Shown: piece by piece, positions 24,460 to 32,383 of the stretch | How positions within the stretch are numbered: position 1 is the first letter of the stretch | Layout of the letters: each line of letters starts with the position of its first letter | DNA from: an uncultured Thermomicrobiales bacterium | GTDB lineage: Bacteria > Chloroflexota > Chloroflexia > Thermomicrobiales > CADCWN01 | Assembly: GCA_902806415.1 (NCBI GenBank) | Contig: CADCWN010000249.1 | Span: 1-62,011, forward strand | DNA: 62,011 bases | Direction: 5' to 3' | Notes under the pieces: model-generated | What the model was told of the DNA's origin: nothing | Seen by the model: the letters and a program-made list of their open reading frames with translations, nothing else | Databases searched by the model: none | Translations under genes and position numbers: made by a program

Positions 24460-24530
24460 AGCGCCCAGCCGGGTTCGAACCGGCGACCACAGCTTGGAAG
24501 GCTGTTATGTTACCACTACACCATGGGCGC
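24460..24530 (-). tRNA. tRNA-Gly (anticodon UCC)
   Basis: On the minus strand the gene starts GCGCCCATGGTGTAGTGG and ends GGCTGGGCGC plus discriminator T. The acceptor stem GCGCCCA/TGGGCGC pairs in all 7 positions. The anticodon stem ACAGC/GCTGT encloses CTTCCAA (anticodon TCC), and the T arm GCCGG-TTCGAAC-CCGGC is perfect. It decodes GGA (and GGG by wobble). A U discriminator is normal for bacterial tRNA-Gly. No CCA is encoded. It is a single tRNA gene with its own promoter-like box and terminator. Confidence 0.97.
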
Positions 24531-24539
24531 GCTGGCCGA

Positions 24540-24548
24540 AGTGTAGCA
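24540..24548 (-). promoter_or_regulatory. Extended -10 box of the tRNA-Gly gene
   Basis: On the minus strand TGCTACACT lies 10 bases upstream of the tRNA 5' end, placing the start site 3-4 bases before the mature tRNA. The same TGC-TAyACT form is seen at the rpsB promoter. Confidence 0.4.
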
Positions 24549-24636
24549 AGAAATCCCGCCCGCCGCTAGCGACCGATTCGCCCTTCTCCTCGGTTTCATC
24601 AATTCGGATCACGCCGCGCCCGCCAGGCGGTTGCAC

Positions 24637-25092
24637 TCAACTCTCGGCCGTGAGGGTAGGGGTGTCCTCCGCGCCGCGCGTGTACTTACCGGGCAGGAGG
24701 TCCAGCACGCCGCACTTCTTCACCTCGCCCCCTTCCACGAAGATGACCCGCATATCTGCCCCGTAATCGCTGAGTAACTCGCGGCATATCCCGCAGGGAG
24801 ACACGATGGCGATCTCCGCGTGGGAGGCGGCCTCTGCCGGGCGGCGAACGGCGACGATGGTGTCGAACATCGACTCACCCTCGGAGATGGCCTTCCCGAG
24901 CGCGATCGCTTCCGCACAGACCGCCACCCGCCCGACATTCGCTTCTAAATGCACCGCCGTGAAGATTTGCCCCGCCTTCGTGCGGATCACCGCGCCGACA
25001 TGGTGCTTGCCGGGCTTGTAGTACTTCGCCAGGATCGCCCGCGCGTCGGCGATGAGCCGCTCGTCCTCATCGGTGATCGGTGACGTGTTCAT
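24637..25092 (-). CDS. Cytidine deaminase-family protein (cytidine/blasticidin-S deaminase type)
   Basis: A zinc hydrolase of the cytidine deaminase fold, 151 residues. The zinc site is complete: C59-A-E61 (VCAEAIALGKA), where E61 is the proton shuttle, and P-C100-x2-C103 (SPCGICRELLSDY). The VGAVIRTKAGQIFTAVHLE segment is the substrate-side strand. Family members deaminate cytidine and deoxycytidine for salvage; the blasticidin-S deaminase branch has a closely similar pattern, and the two cannot be separated confidently here. ATG 25092 has GAGGGCG upstream. It is monocistronic and lies upstream of the tRNA-Gly gene on the same strand. Confidence 0.88.
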   Translation of the reverse strand: MNTSPITDEDERLIADARAILAKYYKPGKHHVGAVIRTKAGQIFTAVHLEANVGRVAVCAEAIALGKAISEGESMFDTIVAVRRPAEAASHAEIAIVSPCGICRELLSDYGADMRVIFVEGGEVKKCGVLDLLPGKYTRGAEDTPTLTAES

Positions 25093-25399
25093 CGCCCTCT
25101 CCCTCGCTCGTTCTCCACGCTGAAAGGGCCGCTACCGGGCTTCGTCCCCGGCGCGGGCATCCCTGGGCCTCCGATCCTGCCTCAGCAACATCACGACGGC
25201 TATGAGGGCAGCACATCCATCCTGCCGCGATTCCACCGCGGGCATCGACCCTCTGTGCCTACTCCTCCGTCTCGGAGCGCCCGAAGGGAACGATCCGTAA
25301 CCTTCTGACGCTTTAGTTGTGTGCCGCTCATCAATCGGTAGACGCGAGTTGCGACTCGGCGGCAATCCCCACGGTATGAGTTAGGAAGGCAGGTGCGCG
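25093..25399. other. 307-bp intergenic region, nothing recognised
   Basis: This divergent gap between the deaminase gene and a small plus-strand frame has no repeats, hairpins or gene-like frames that I can support. Confidence 0.5.
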
Positions 25400-25603
25400 A
25401 TGATCCTCTCCCTCCGCCGCATCATCACACAAATCTTCGGCAGCGCGCAGGTTGAGCAGGTCGAGCGCATCGTCCGCACTGATGCCGAGCTCGCCGCCCG
25501 GCGATCCGAGCCCGATGCTAAGTCCACGCCCGAGCGGCACACCGGCGGCCTGTCGATCAGCCCCTCGGGCACACGGCCTACCGAGCGCGTCCGTCGCCCG
25601 TAA
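25400..25603 (+). CDS. Small hypothetical protein
   Basis: A 67-residue frame starting at ATG 25400 with AGGAAGG about 14 bases upstream. The N-terminal half (RRIITQIFGSAQVEQVERIV, then RTDAELAARR) is a plausible amphipathic helix; the rest is polar and proline/arginine-rich. I recognise no family. It is followed 45 bases later by a strong palindrome that could terminate it, which mildly supports a transcribed gene. It could equally be chance. Confidence 0.35.
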   Translation: MILSLRRIITQIFGSAQVEQVERIVRTDAELAARRSEPDAKSTPERHTGGLSISPSGTRPTERVRRP

Positions 25604-25647
25604 TCGTTCGGTTGTGATTGCAACGCGCAGTGAAAACAGGCGGATAC

Positions 25648-25681
25648 GAGCGGGGGCGGTGCAATTGCACCGCCCCCGCTC
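25648..25681. terminator. Perfect 34-bp palindrome
   Basis: GAGCGGGGGCGGTGCAA is followed directly by its exact reverse complement, centred on AATT. It lies 45 bases after the small hypothetical gene, within the 331-bp gap 25604-25934 that holds nothing else recognisable. It may be a two-way terminator, although no T-run follows. Confidence 0.5.
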
Positions 25682-25934
25682 TACTATTCAATTGTGTCTG
25701 GGATTGGGCCGTGTGGCGGGGCCGAAACCCCAGTGGCACTTCGGGAAGCGCCAGGCCCGTCGTGAGAATGGAAGTATGGCACGATTGCGCGCCGCTGTCC
25801 AGTCGAGTAGGGGGGCAGCGTTGCTGCGCGACCGTCCGACGCAAAACAAACACGGAGTGCTGTAAGACCGGGCTTGCGTCGATGCTGCGGATACCGCGAT
25901 GCCAGGGACGCCAAGCGCTGGGAAGGCGTCCACG

Positions 25935-26170
25935 ATGGCCAAGGCCCGTGCGCCCTACCCGCCGACGTTCCGCGCCGCGGCGGTCGCGCTCGCGAAGACG
26001 AGTGGCAAGGGCATCCCGCAGTTCGCCCCCGCCCTGGGCGCCTCCGCACAGGCACTGCGCGGCCGGATCAAGTGTGCCGAGGTTGATGGCGGGCGCGGGC
26101 GGCCTGGGGGAACCGACGACCGGCGAGCGGGAGGGGTTGCGCCGCCTGCGGCGCGGGGTCAAGACTATCG
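25935..26170 (+). pseudogene. IS3-family transposase OrfA remnant
   Basis: From ATG 25935 (GGAAGG upstream) the frame reads MAKARAPYPPTFRAAAVALA, then SGKGIPQFAPALGASAQALR and RIKCAEVDGG. That is the helix-turn-helix protein of IS3-type elements (usually P-Y-P-x-E-FR-x-E-A-V-x-L, then ALGVS-x-x-T-L-R). After about 26085 the match continues in another frame (GLGEPTTGEREGLRRLRRGV), so a frameshift is present. OrfB, the DDE transposase, and any terminal inverted repeats are missing. It is a dead fragment. Confidence 0.7.
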
Positions 26171-26474
26171 CGCGCGGCACCGTCGCCGTTGGTCGGGGTA
26201 TCGGTAGTCGTTGCGGTCGTACCGGTTAGTTGTGTGGGTACGGTTATCGCGGTGGGAGTCCCGCCACATGCGGCACCTTTGCCTGTCACGCACCGTGCCG
26301 CAGCGAGTCGGTGCCCCGGGTGATGATAGCTGCTCGTGGATAAACGCCGGAGCGCCAAGCATCGTCGATTTCCCTGGCGCGGCGACTTCGACTACAATGG
26401 GAGCCGGAGGTCCATCGACCGTATGGGAGAAGCAGGTCCGGCGAATCGACCGGGCAGGCGAGGAGGAACGAACC
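26171..26474. other. 304-bp region upstream of the molybdenum hydroxylase gene
   Basis: It holds no gene I can support. A TACAAT box at 26393-26398 with a weak TTTCCC 18 bases upstream could be the promoter of the following gene. Confidence 0.4.
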
Positions 26475-28733
26475 ATGTCGGCAGCAACGATAGCCCCGAG
26501 CGCGCCGATCGCTCGCCGCGATGCGTCGGAGAAACTGACCGGCGCGATCAAATACGCGAGTGATATGCAGTTCCCGGGGATGCTGCACGCGCGCCTGGTG
26601 ACCAGCCCCTATGCCGCAGCACGGATTGTCAGCATCGATACTGAGGCGGCGAAGGCCCTGCCGGGGGTCGTCGCGGTCTACACCGCCGCCGATCTCACCC
26701 TCAAAGGGATGGAATCGGGGTCGCGGCGTCTGAACTTCCTGGCGCGCGATCGGGTCGTCTTCGACGGGCAGCCGGTGGCGGTGGTCCTAGCCGACACCAT
26801 CGAGCAGGCGACCGATGGGGCGGCGGCGGTCGTCGCCGAGTATGAGGCCCTGCCGGTCGTGATCGATCCGCTGCTCGGGATGCGCGCCGACGCGCCGACG
26901 GTGCGCGAGACCCCGGCGTCGGGGGCCGAGGAGGCCAATGTCCACGCGGCGGTCGGCGGCGGCGACGAGAAGCCGCAGGAGAAGCTCCCTGACAACGTGA
27001 CTAGCAATATCCACTTCAATCGCGGCGATGTGGCAAAAGGTTTTGCCGAGGCCGACATGGTCGTGGAGAACACCTACAAGGTCAACTACGTCCACCAGGG
27101 CTACATCGAGCCGCAGACCTGCACGATCGTGCCGGATCCGATCAGCGGCGGCGTGACGGTCTATGCCAGCACGCAGGCGTACTTCCAGGTGCGCGACGAG
27201 ATCGCGCGGTCGCTCGGCCTCGATTCGTCGCAGGTCCGCGTCCTGCCGATCCAGCCGGGCGGCGCGTTCGGCGCGAAGTACGTGCTGCTCGACACTTTCG
27301 TCGCCTCGCTAGTGGCGAAGACCGGTCGGGCGGTGCAGCTGGTCTACACCCGTTCCGAGGAGTTCCACGCGGCGAACCCGTCGCCATCGACCGTCATCGA
27401 GGTCAAGCTCGGCGGCAAGAAGGATGGCACGCTGACGGCCCTCGAGGCGCGCGTCATCTTCGATACCGGTGCGTACTCGGGCTCGGCGCTGGGGATCGGC
27501 TGCCTGCTGCTCGGCGGCTACTACAAGTTCGAGAACCTCGACATCAAGGGCTACGAGGTGTTGACCAACAAGCCCGGCGTCGGGGCTTATCGCGCACCTG
27601 GCGCACCGCAAGCGTCGTTCGCGATCGAGTCGGCGATGGACGAACTGGCCGCAGCGTTGGGCGTGGACCCGCTGGACCTGCGGATCCAGAACGCCGTTCA
27701 GGAGGGCGATCTCTGGCCGGATGGCAACCCCTGGCCGCGGATCGGCCTCAGAGAGTGTTTGGAGCGCCTGCGCGATCACCCGCTCTGGCAGCGGCGCGGC
27801 TCCCTCGGTCCGAATGAGGGGATCGGCGTCGGCGCGGGCGGCTGGCCCGGTGGGCGTGGCCCGGCGGCGGCGGCCTGCCGCATGGACCCGGGCGGCAATC
27901 TGACGATCACGACCGGCGTGGCCGACCTCACCGGCCAATCGACGACCTTCGCGATGATCGCCGCCGAGGCGTTCGGGATGGATGCGTCGAAGGTGCGCGT
28001 CGTCCACGGCGACACCGAGACCGCCCCGCACTCGCCGGGGTCCGGCGGTAGCCAGATCACCTATACCGTCGGCAAGGCGGTGTTGGAGGCGGCGCGCGAG
28101 GCGCGGACACAGGCGTTCGCGATCGCCGCGACCCATCTGGAAGCGTCGCCCGACGACATGGAGATCGTCGACGGCGAGATCCGGGTCAAGGGTGCGCCGG
28201 AGAACAAAGTCTCGCTGGAGCAGATCTACACACTCAGCACGAGCAAGTACGGCCCGATCTACACGCGCGGCACCAGCGCCCAGCAGGTGATCGCGGCCGG
28301 CTTCGCGGCGCACATGGCGCACGTCCATGTCGATCCCGACACCGGCGAGGTGACGGTGAAAGAGTACGTCGCGGCGCAGGATGTGGGTCACGCGCTCAAT
28401 CCGCCGTTGGTTGAGGGCCAAATCCTCGGCGGCGCGGTGCAGGGGCTCGGGTTCGCGCTCTACGAACAACTGGTTCATGACGACAACGGCCAACTCCTGA
28501 CCGGCTCATTCATGGACTACACCCTGCCCAAGGCGGAGCAGTCCCCGCCGATCGAGGTGATCATGGTCGAGGTGCCGACGCTCGACGGCCCGTTCGGCGC
28601 ACGGATCGTCGGCGAGCCGCCGATCATCCCCGGCGCGGGGACGATCGGGAACGCGATCAAGTCCGCGACCGGCAAGCGGATGACCGAGGCCCCGATGATC
28701 CCGCCGAAGGTCGCCGCCGTCCTCCAGGGCTAA
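26475..28733 (+). CDS. Xanthine dehydrogenase-family molybdopterin-binding (large) subunit
   Basis: The 752-residue large subunit of a molybdenum hydroxylase (xanthine oxidase/CO dehydrogenase/aldehyde oxidase family). The N-terminal Ald_Xan_dh_C domain opens with ARRDASEKLTGAIKYASDMQ and continues to PGVVAVYTAADL and DGQPVAVVLADT. The Mo-cofactor part follows (about 190-740), with YIEPQTC, the GGAFGAK loop, GVGAYRAPGAPQ, GSGGSQITYTVGKA and a C-terminal GEPPIIPGAGTIGNAI that holds the catalytic glutamate. Such enzymes hydroxylate purines, aldehydes or aromatic rings. They need an FAD subunit and a two-[2Fe-2S] subunit; neither is adjacent. ATG 26475 follows AGGAGGA. Substrate unknown. Confidence 0.9.
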   Translation: MSAATIAPSAPIARRDASEKLTGAIKYASDMQFPGMLHARLVTSPYAAARIVSIDTEAAKALPGVVAVYTAADLTLKGMESGSRRLNFLARDRVVFDGQPVAVVLADTIEQATDGAAAVVAEYEALPVVIDPLLGMRADAPTVRETPASGAEEANVHAAVGGGDEKPQEKLPDNVTSNIHFNRGDVAKGFAEADMVVENTYKVNYVHQGYIEPQTCTIVPDPISGGVTVYASTQAYFQVRDEIARSLGLDSSQVRVLPIQPGGAFGAKYVLLDTFVASLVAKTGRAVQLVYTRSEEFHAANPSPSTVIEVKLGGKKDGTLTALEARVIFDTGAYSGSALGIGCLLLGGYYKFENLDIKGYEVLTNKPGVGAYRAPGAPQASFAIESAMDELAAALGVDPLDLRIQNAVQEGDLWPDGNPWPRIGLRECLERLRDHPLWQRRGSLGPNEGIGVGAGGWPGGRGPAAAACRMDPGGNLTITTGVADLTGQSTTFAMIAAEAFGMDASKVRVVHGDTETAPHSPGSGGSQITYTVGKAVLEAAREARTQAFAIAATHLEASPDDMEIVDGEIRVKGAPENKVSLEQIYTLSTSKYGPIYTRGTSAQQVIAAGFAAHMAHVHVDPDTGEVTVKEYVAAQDVGHALNPPLVEGQILGGAVQGLGFALYEQLVHDDNGQLLTGSFMDYTLPKAEQSPPIEVIMVEVPTLDGPFGARIVGEPPIIPGAGTIGNAIKSATGKRMTEAPMIPPKVAAVLQG

Positions 28734-28766
28734 TCGTCGCGTCGCGCGTGCGCGTTGGGTAGAGCA

Positions 28767-28804
28767 GTGCTACCCGCCTTGTACAAGGCGGGTAGCACTT
28801 TTTT
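28767..28804 (+). terminator. Strong rho-independent terminator
   Basis: GTGCTACCCGCCTTG, TA, then its exact reverse complement (28767-28798), followed by six T. It lies 33 bases past the molybdenum hydroxylase stop. Confidence 0.95.
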
Positions 28805-28813
28805 GTCCACCTG

Positions 28814-28832
28814 TTTATCATTCATTGATAAA
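28814..28832. promoter_or_regulatory. Likely operator of the toxin-antitoxin operon
   Basis: TTTATCA-TTCAT-TGATAAA is a 7-bp perfect inverted repeat with a 5-base spacer, in AT-rich DNA 31 bases upstream of the antitoxin start. Toxin-antitoxin operons commonly repress themselves through such a palindrome. Direct binding is inferred. Confidence 0.5.
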
Positions 28833-28863
28833 GAATCGATGCGCGAGCGAAAAGGCTTGAGCG

Positions 28864-29094
28864 ATGAGCATGACGCTTGATGAACTCCGGGACGCCGCGT
28901 TGCAGTTGCCAACTGAGGAGCGGCGGCAACTCGCCGATGATCTCTACGCGAGTACAGACGGTGACGAAGACCCCGCCATCGATCGGGAGTCTATCGACGA
29001 GGCGAAGGCCCGGTATGAGGAGTTGCGCTCGGATACGGTTCGCGCGGAATCGTTGGATGAGGTGCTGGCCGCGCTGCGCGCACCACTCGGGTGA
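28864..29094 (+). CDS. Addiction-module antitoxin
   Basis: A 76-residue acidic protein of the putative addiction module component family. It opens MTLDELRDAALQLPTEERRQ and has LADDLYAS in the first half and EARYEELRSD-like and AESLDEVLAALR helices in the second. It should bind and neutralise the ParE/RelE-type toxin encoded next, whose GTG overlaps its stop by 4 bases, and help repress the operon at the upstream palindrome. ATG 28864 has AAAGG upstream; ATG 28870 is also possible. The operon stands alone between a strong terminator and a glycosyltransferase gene. Confidence 0.85.
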   Translation: MSMTLDELRDAALQLPTEERRQLADDLYASTDGDEDPAIDRESIDEAKARYEELRSDTVRAESLDEVLAALRAPLG

Positions 29095-29375
29095 GGCAAC
29101 TCATCTTTTCGCCGAAATTTCGACGGGATGTGGTTGCAGCCGCGCGGTACTATGAGCAACAGCAGACTGGCTTGGGGATGAGTTTCCGCGTTGCGGTCGA
29201 ACGCGGCCTGGAGCAGATTATCGCATTCCCGCTATCGGGCATCGAATTCGAGAGCAATTATCGCCGCCATGCACTCCGCCAGTTCCCGTATCACATCCTC
29301 TATCGCGTTGATGCCGAAACACTCACCGTCGTGAGTGTGGTCAATCAGCGTCGTCGCCCCAGGCGCGGACAATAG
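29091..29375 (+). CDS. ParE/RelE-superfamily toxin
   Basis: A 94-residue basic protein of the ParE/RelE toxin fold. It opens RQLIFSPKFRRDVVAAARYY and continues with the GLGMSFRVAVERGLEQI helix, AFPLSGIEF, the strand RRHALRQFPYHILYRV and the strand LTVVSVVNQRRRP. The conserved FPY-x-I-x-Y-R core strand is present. ParE members poison DNA gyrase; RelE members cut mRNA on the ribosome. The catalytic basic residues of RelE are not obvious, which favours ParE. The GTG start overlaps the antitoxin stop (GTGA), so the two are translationally coupled. Confidence 0.87.
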   Translation: MRQLIFSPKFRRDVVAAARYYEQQQTGLGMSFRVAVERGLEQIIAFPLSGIEFESNYRRHALRQFPYHILYRVDAETLTVVSVVNQRRRPRRGQ

Positions 29376-29609
29376 CAGCTATTGTAATTTAAGAGAGTGC
29401 CTTTCCAGCGGCGCAATCGCCCATCTCTGTGCGACAATTCGCCGGAGCGCTGTCGCGCCGTGCCAGATTGGAACATCGGCGCGACGAGGGGCGTTCTTAC
29501 TGCGAGCGTGGCACTCGCCAGTGGTCGCGGTCGGCCTCCCGGCCAGCCGCGTCGCACGCCGCGATTCGTATGGATGTGCAGCGCATAGAGAAGCCGGGGA
29601 GGCTGGACG

Positions 29610-30368
29610 ATGTGGAATGGCCGGAGTGTGTCGGTCATCCTGATGACCTATGCCGAGAAAGATTCGATCCGTCGCGTGATCGAGGGGTTCGAGGCGACCG
29701 GTGTGGTCGACGAGATCCTGGTCGTCAATAACAACGCGCAACCGGGGACCGCCGAGGAAGTCGAGCAGACGAGCGCCCGCCAGGTCTTCGAGCGGAAGCA
29801 GGGCTATGGCCACGCGACGCAGCGCGGGCTCGCCGAGGCGACCGGTGATCTGCTCGTGATCGCCGAGCCGGACGGCACCTTCATGCCGAGCGACATCTTT
29901 AAGCTGCTCGTCTACAGCGATGACTGCGATGTCGTCTTCGGCACGCGCACGACGCGCGAGTTGATCTGGCGCGGCGCGAACATGGGCCTGTTCCTGAAGT
30001 GGGGGAACTGGGCGGTCGCCAAGGGGGTCGAGGCGATCTTCAACACCAGCCATCTCAGCGATGTCGGCTGCACCTATCGCCTGTTGACCCGCAGCGCCTA
30101 CGAGCGTATCCGCGATGGCTTCACGATCGGCGGGAGCCATTTCGGCCCGGAGTTGATGCTGCTGGCGATCACCTCCGGCTCGCGTTTCGTCGAGATCCCG
30201 ATCAACTATCTGCCGCGCGTCGGCCACTCGTCGGTGACCGGCGACATGCGCAAGGCGTTTAAGCTCGGGATGGTGATGATCGGCTTCATCCTCCGCTTCC
30301 GGCTTGCCACGCTCGGGCGCTCGCGCAAGCCGGCGTTCCACCGCAGCCTGGAGGGGAAGCCGCAGTGA
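29610..30368 (+). CDS. Family 2 glycosyltransferase (dolichol-phosphate-mannose-synthase-like)
   Basis: A 252-residue GT-A fold glycosyltransferase. It opens SVSVILMTYAEKDSIRRVIE and VVDEILVVNNNAQPGTAEEV, with the nucleotide-binding EPDGTF standing for the DxD region (near 90). Late motifs DVGCTYRLLTRSAYERI and EIPINYLPRVGHSSVTGDM follow. Such enzymes often load a sugar onto a polyprenyl phosphate carrier. The next gene, a multi-span GT39/ArnT-like protein, could use that lipid-linked sugar, so the two may work together. ATG 29610 follows GGGGAGG. The gap of about 230 bp before it holds no gene. Confidence 0.87.
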   Translation: MWNGRSVSVILMTYAEKDSIRRVIEGFEATGVVDEILVVNNNAQPGTAEEVEQTSARQVFERKQGYGHATQRGLAEATGDLLVIAEPDGTFMPSDIFKLLVYSDDCDVVFGTRTTRELIWRGANMGLFLKWGNWAVAKGVEAIFNTSHLSDVGCTYRLLTRSAYERIRDGFTIGGSHFGPELMLLAITSGSRFVEIPINYLPRVGHSSVTGDMRKAFKLGMVMIGFILRFRLATLGRSRKPAFHRSLEGKPQ

Positions 30369-30502
30369 GCGATCCTGTCTCTCATCCGGTCGCCGAGGTG
30401 GCTTCTTTGGCGCTGTGCGCCTCGTTTTCCGTCTGGGGCGGCGTTGTCCGTCCCCCTATGGTCGGTCATGCCGCTTGTCGGCGCGGCTGACCGATCGAGC
30501 GC

Positions 30503-32371
30503 ATGAAAGACCTGCACTCATCGCGTCAAGTGGCGACCGGGCCAGCGCGCCAATTGGTGGGTGAGCGTGCCACGCCGTCCGCCATCGCCGGGGTGTGGGC
30601 GGCGCTCCGCCCACGCGGGCCGCTGCTCGGCGTCTTCGCGCTCTATCTGCTGGCGCTGTTGATCATCCCTGTGATGACCCCGGTGGCGCTCGGCGACGAC
30701 TGGGTTTATGCGCGCTCGGTCGAGATCCTGATCGAGGAAGGCCGGGTGCAGATCCTCGATCTCTCGGTGGTCACCCTCGTCTGGCAAGTCCTCTGGGGCG
30801 GTCTCTTCGCCGCCGTCCTCGGCCCGACCTTCGGCGCGATGCGGCTCTCCACCGTCGTCCTCTCGGCGATCGGCGGGTTCGCCTGCTACTGGGGCTGTCG
30901 TCAGGTCGGCGTCGATCGGGAGCGGAGCGCGCTCGGCGCGGCCCTCTACCTCTTCAATCCCATCCTCTTCTCGCTCAGCTACTCGTTCATGAGCGACGCG
31001 CAGTTCGTGGCGCTGCTGACGATCTCGACGGCGCTCTACTTGCGCGGACTGCGGCCCGACCGGCCCTCCGCCGCCTTCACCATCATCGGCTCGTTCGTCG
31101 CCGGGCTGGCCTTCCTGGAACGCCAGCAAGGGGCCTTGATCCCGCTGGCGGTCGCCATGTATCTCGTCCTCAGCGGGCGGCTGCGCCCGAATCGCGTGGG
31201 AGTTGGGCTGTTCTCCCGCGTGGTCGCGCTGCCGGCCGCCATGACTGTTACCTACTATCTCTGGTTCCGCTTCATCCACGGGATTCCGAAGGCGCAGGGC
31301 GACTTCCTGCAGAAGGTGCGCGGGGCCGGGCTCGATGGCGCTGCACTGTTGGCGGGTCGGCTCTCGCTGATCGAGGCGACCTACGTCGGGTTGTTCGTCC
31401 TGCCACTCGCCGTCGCCGCACTCCTGACCCTGCCACGCCTCCTGCGCGCCGTGCAGCCGCTCGGCTGGCTCGCCTTCGCGATCTGGGCGATGTTCGTCCT
31501 TGGCGGCACCGCCATCTTCTGGCAGAGCGGTCGGCGGATGCCGTACATCCCGCACTACCTGTCGCCGAGCGGCGTCGGCTCATACGATTTGCGTGGCGGG
31601 CGTCCATTTCTGTTCGGCCAACTCGGCTTCGACATCGCGACGATCGCCTGCGTGATGGGGGCGCTGATCTTCGGCCTGATCCTCTGCTTGCAGATCGGCA
31701 AGCGCGGGCCGCAGGACACCGACGCCGCCGGCTTGGTCTTCGCCGATTCGAGTGGGGGCAAGCGGGCGGCTGTCGATCCGTTCCGCGCCGGCGCGGGGCT
31801 GATCCTTGCCCTCGCTTTCTGGCAGATTCTCGGGGTGCTGCCGCAGTCGTTCACCTTCCGCGACTGGACCTTCCGGGGACTCAATGCGCCATCGCTCGAT
31901 CGCTATCTCCTGACGTTGTTGCCGCTCGCGATCCTGCTCACCCTCTGGGCGATTCGCGAGGTGCGGATCGCGATCCCGGCAGCGTGGGCGCTCGCGCTGA
32001 TCATGGCGGTCTTCTCGATCGTCGGCACGCGCGACTTCCTGACCTTCCACACGACGGTCTGGGATTTGGCGCGCGATGTGACCGCCGAGGGGGTGCCGCT
32101 GACGAAGCTCGACGCCGGTGCCGCCTGGGATGGCTACCATCTCTACGAGTATTCGATCGCCAACAATATCCACACCAGCGCGCCCTTGCCCTGGTGGATC
32201 GGCCTCTTCGCGCCCGCCGACACCTGCGAGTACATCATCGCCGGAGCGCCGCGCGACGATTTCTCCAATCTCTACGCCCCGATCCGCAGGATCGAGTATT
32301 CGACCTGGCTCAATCCCGAGCCGACCTACCTCTATCTCCTGCGCCGCAAGGATGTGCCGGGGCCACCGTAG
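30503..32371 (+). CDS. Multi-span glycosyltransferase (ArnT/PMT-like GT-C fold)
   Basis: A 622-residue protein with about 11-12 hydrophobic segments. The first external loop carries the acidic pair GDDWVYARSVEIL, the pattern expected of GT-C enzymes such as ArnT and PMT that take sugars from polyprenyl-phosphate donors. Further support is the YLFNPILFSLSYSFMSDAQF segment and the LAFLERQQGALIPLAVAMYL helix. The C-terminal ~130 residues form a soluble extracytoplasmic domain ending in YLYLLRRKD. Substrate unknown; lipid- or protein-linked glycosylation is likely. It follows the GT2 gene by 134 bp on the same strand and is convergent with the GMC dehydrogenase gene. Confidence 0.75.
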   Translation: MKDLHSSRQVATGPARQLVGERATPSAIAGVWAALRPRGPLLGVFALYLLALLIIPVMTPVALGDDWVYARSVEILIEEGRVQILDLSVVTLVWQVLWGGLFAAVLGPTFGAMRLSTVVLSAIGGFACYWGCRQVGVDRERSALGAALYLFNPILFSLSYSFMSDAQFVALLTISTALYLRGLRPDRPSAAFTIIGSFVAGLAFLERQQGALIPLAVAMYLVLSGRLRPNRVGVGLFSRVVALPAAMTVTYYLWFRFIHGIPKAQGDFLQKVRGAGLDGAALLAGRLSLIEATYVGLFVLPLAVAALLTLPRLLRAVQPLGWLAFAIWAMFVLGGTAIFWQSGRRMPYIPHYLSPSGVGSYDLRGGRPFLFGQLGFDIATIACVMGALIFGLILCLQIGKRGPQDTDAAGLVFADSSGGKRAAVDPFRAGAGLILALAFWQILGVLPQSFTFRDWTFRGLNAPSLDRYLLTLLPLAILLTLWAIREVRIAIPAAWALALIMAVFSIVGTRDFLTFHTTVWDLARDVTAEGVPLTKLDAGAAWDGYHLYEYSIANNIHTSAPLPWWIGLFAPADTCEYIIAGAPRDDFSNLYAPIRRIEYSTWLNPEPTYLYLLRRKDVPGPP

Positions 32372-32383
32372 GGCTCACGATGT

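Noticed and set aside
24460-24530. tRNA-Gly as an integration site for a genomic island
   Set aside because: No integrase gene lies beside it and I see no repeated copy of its 3' end within the window.
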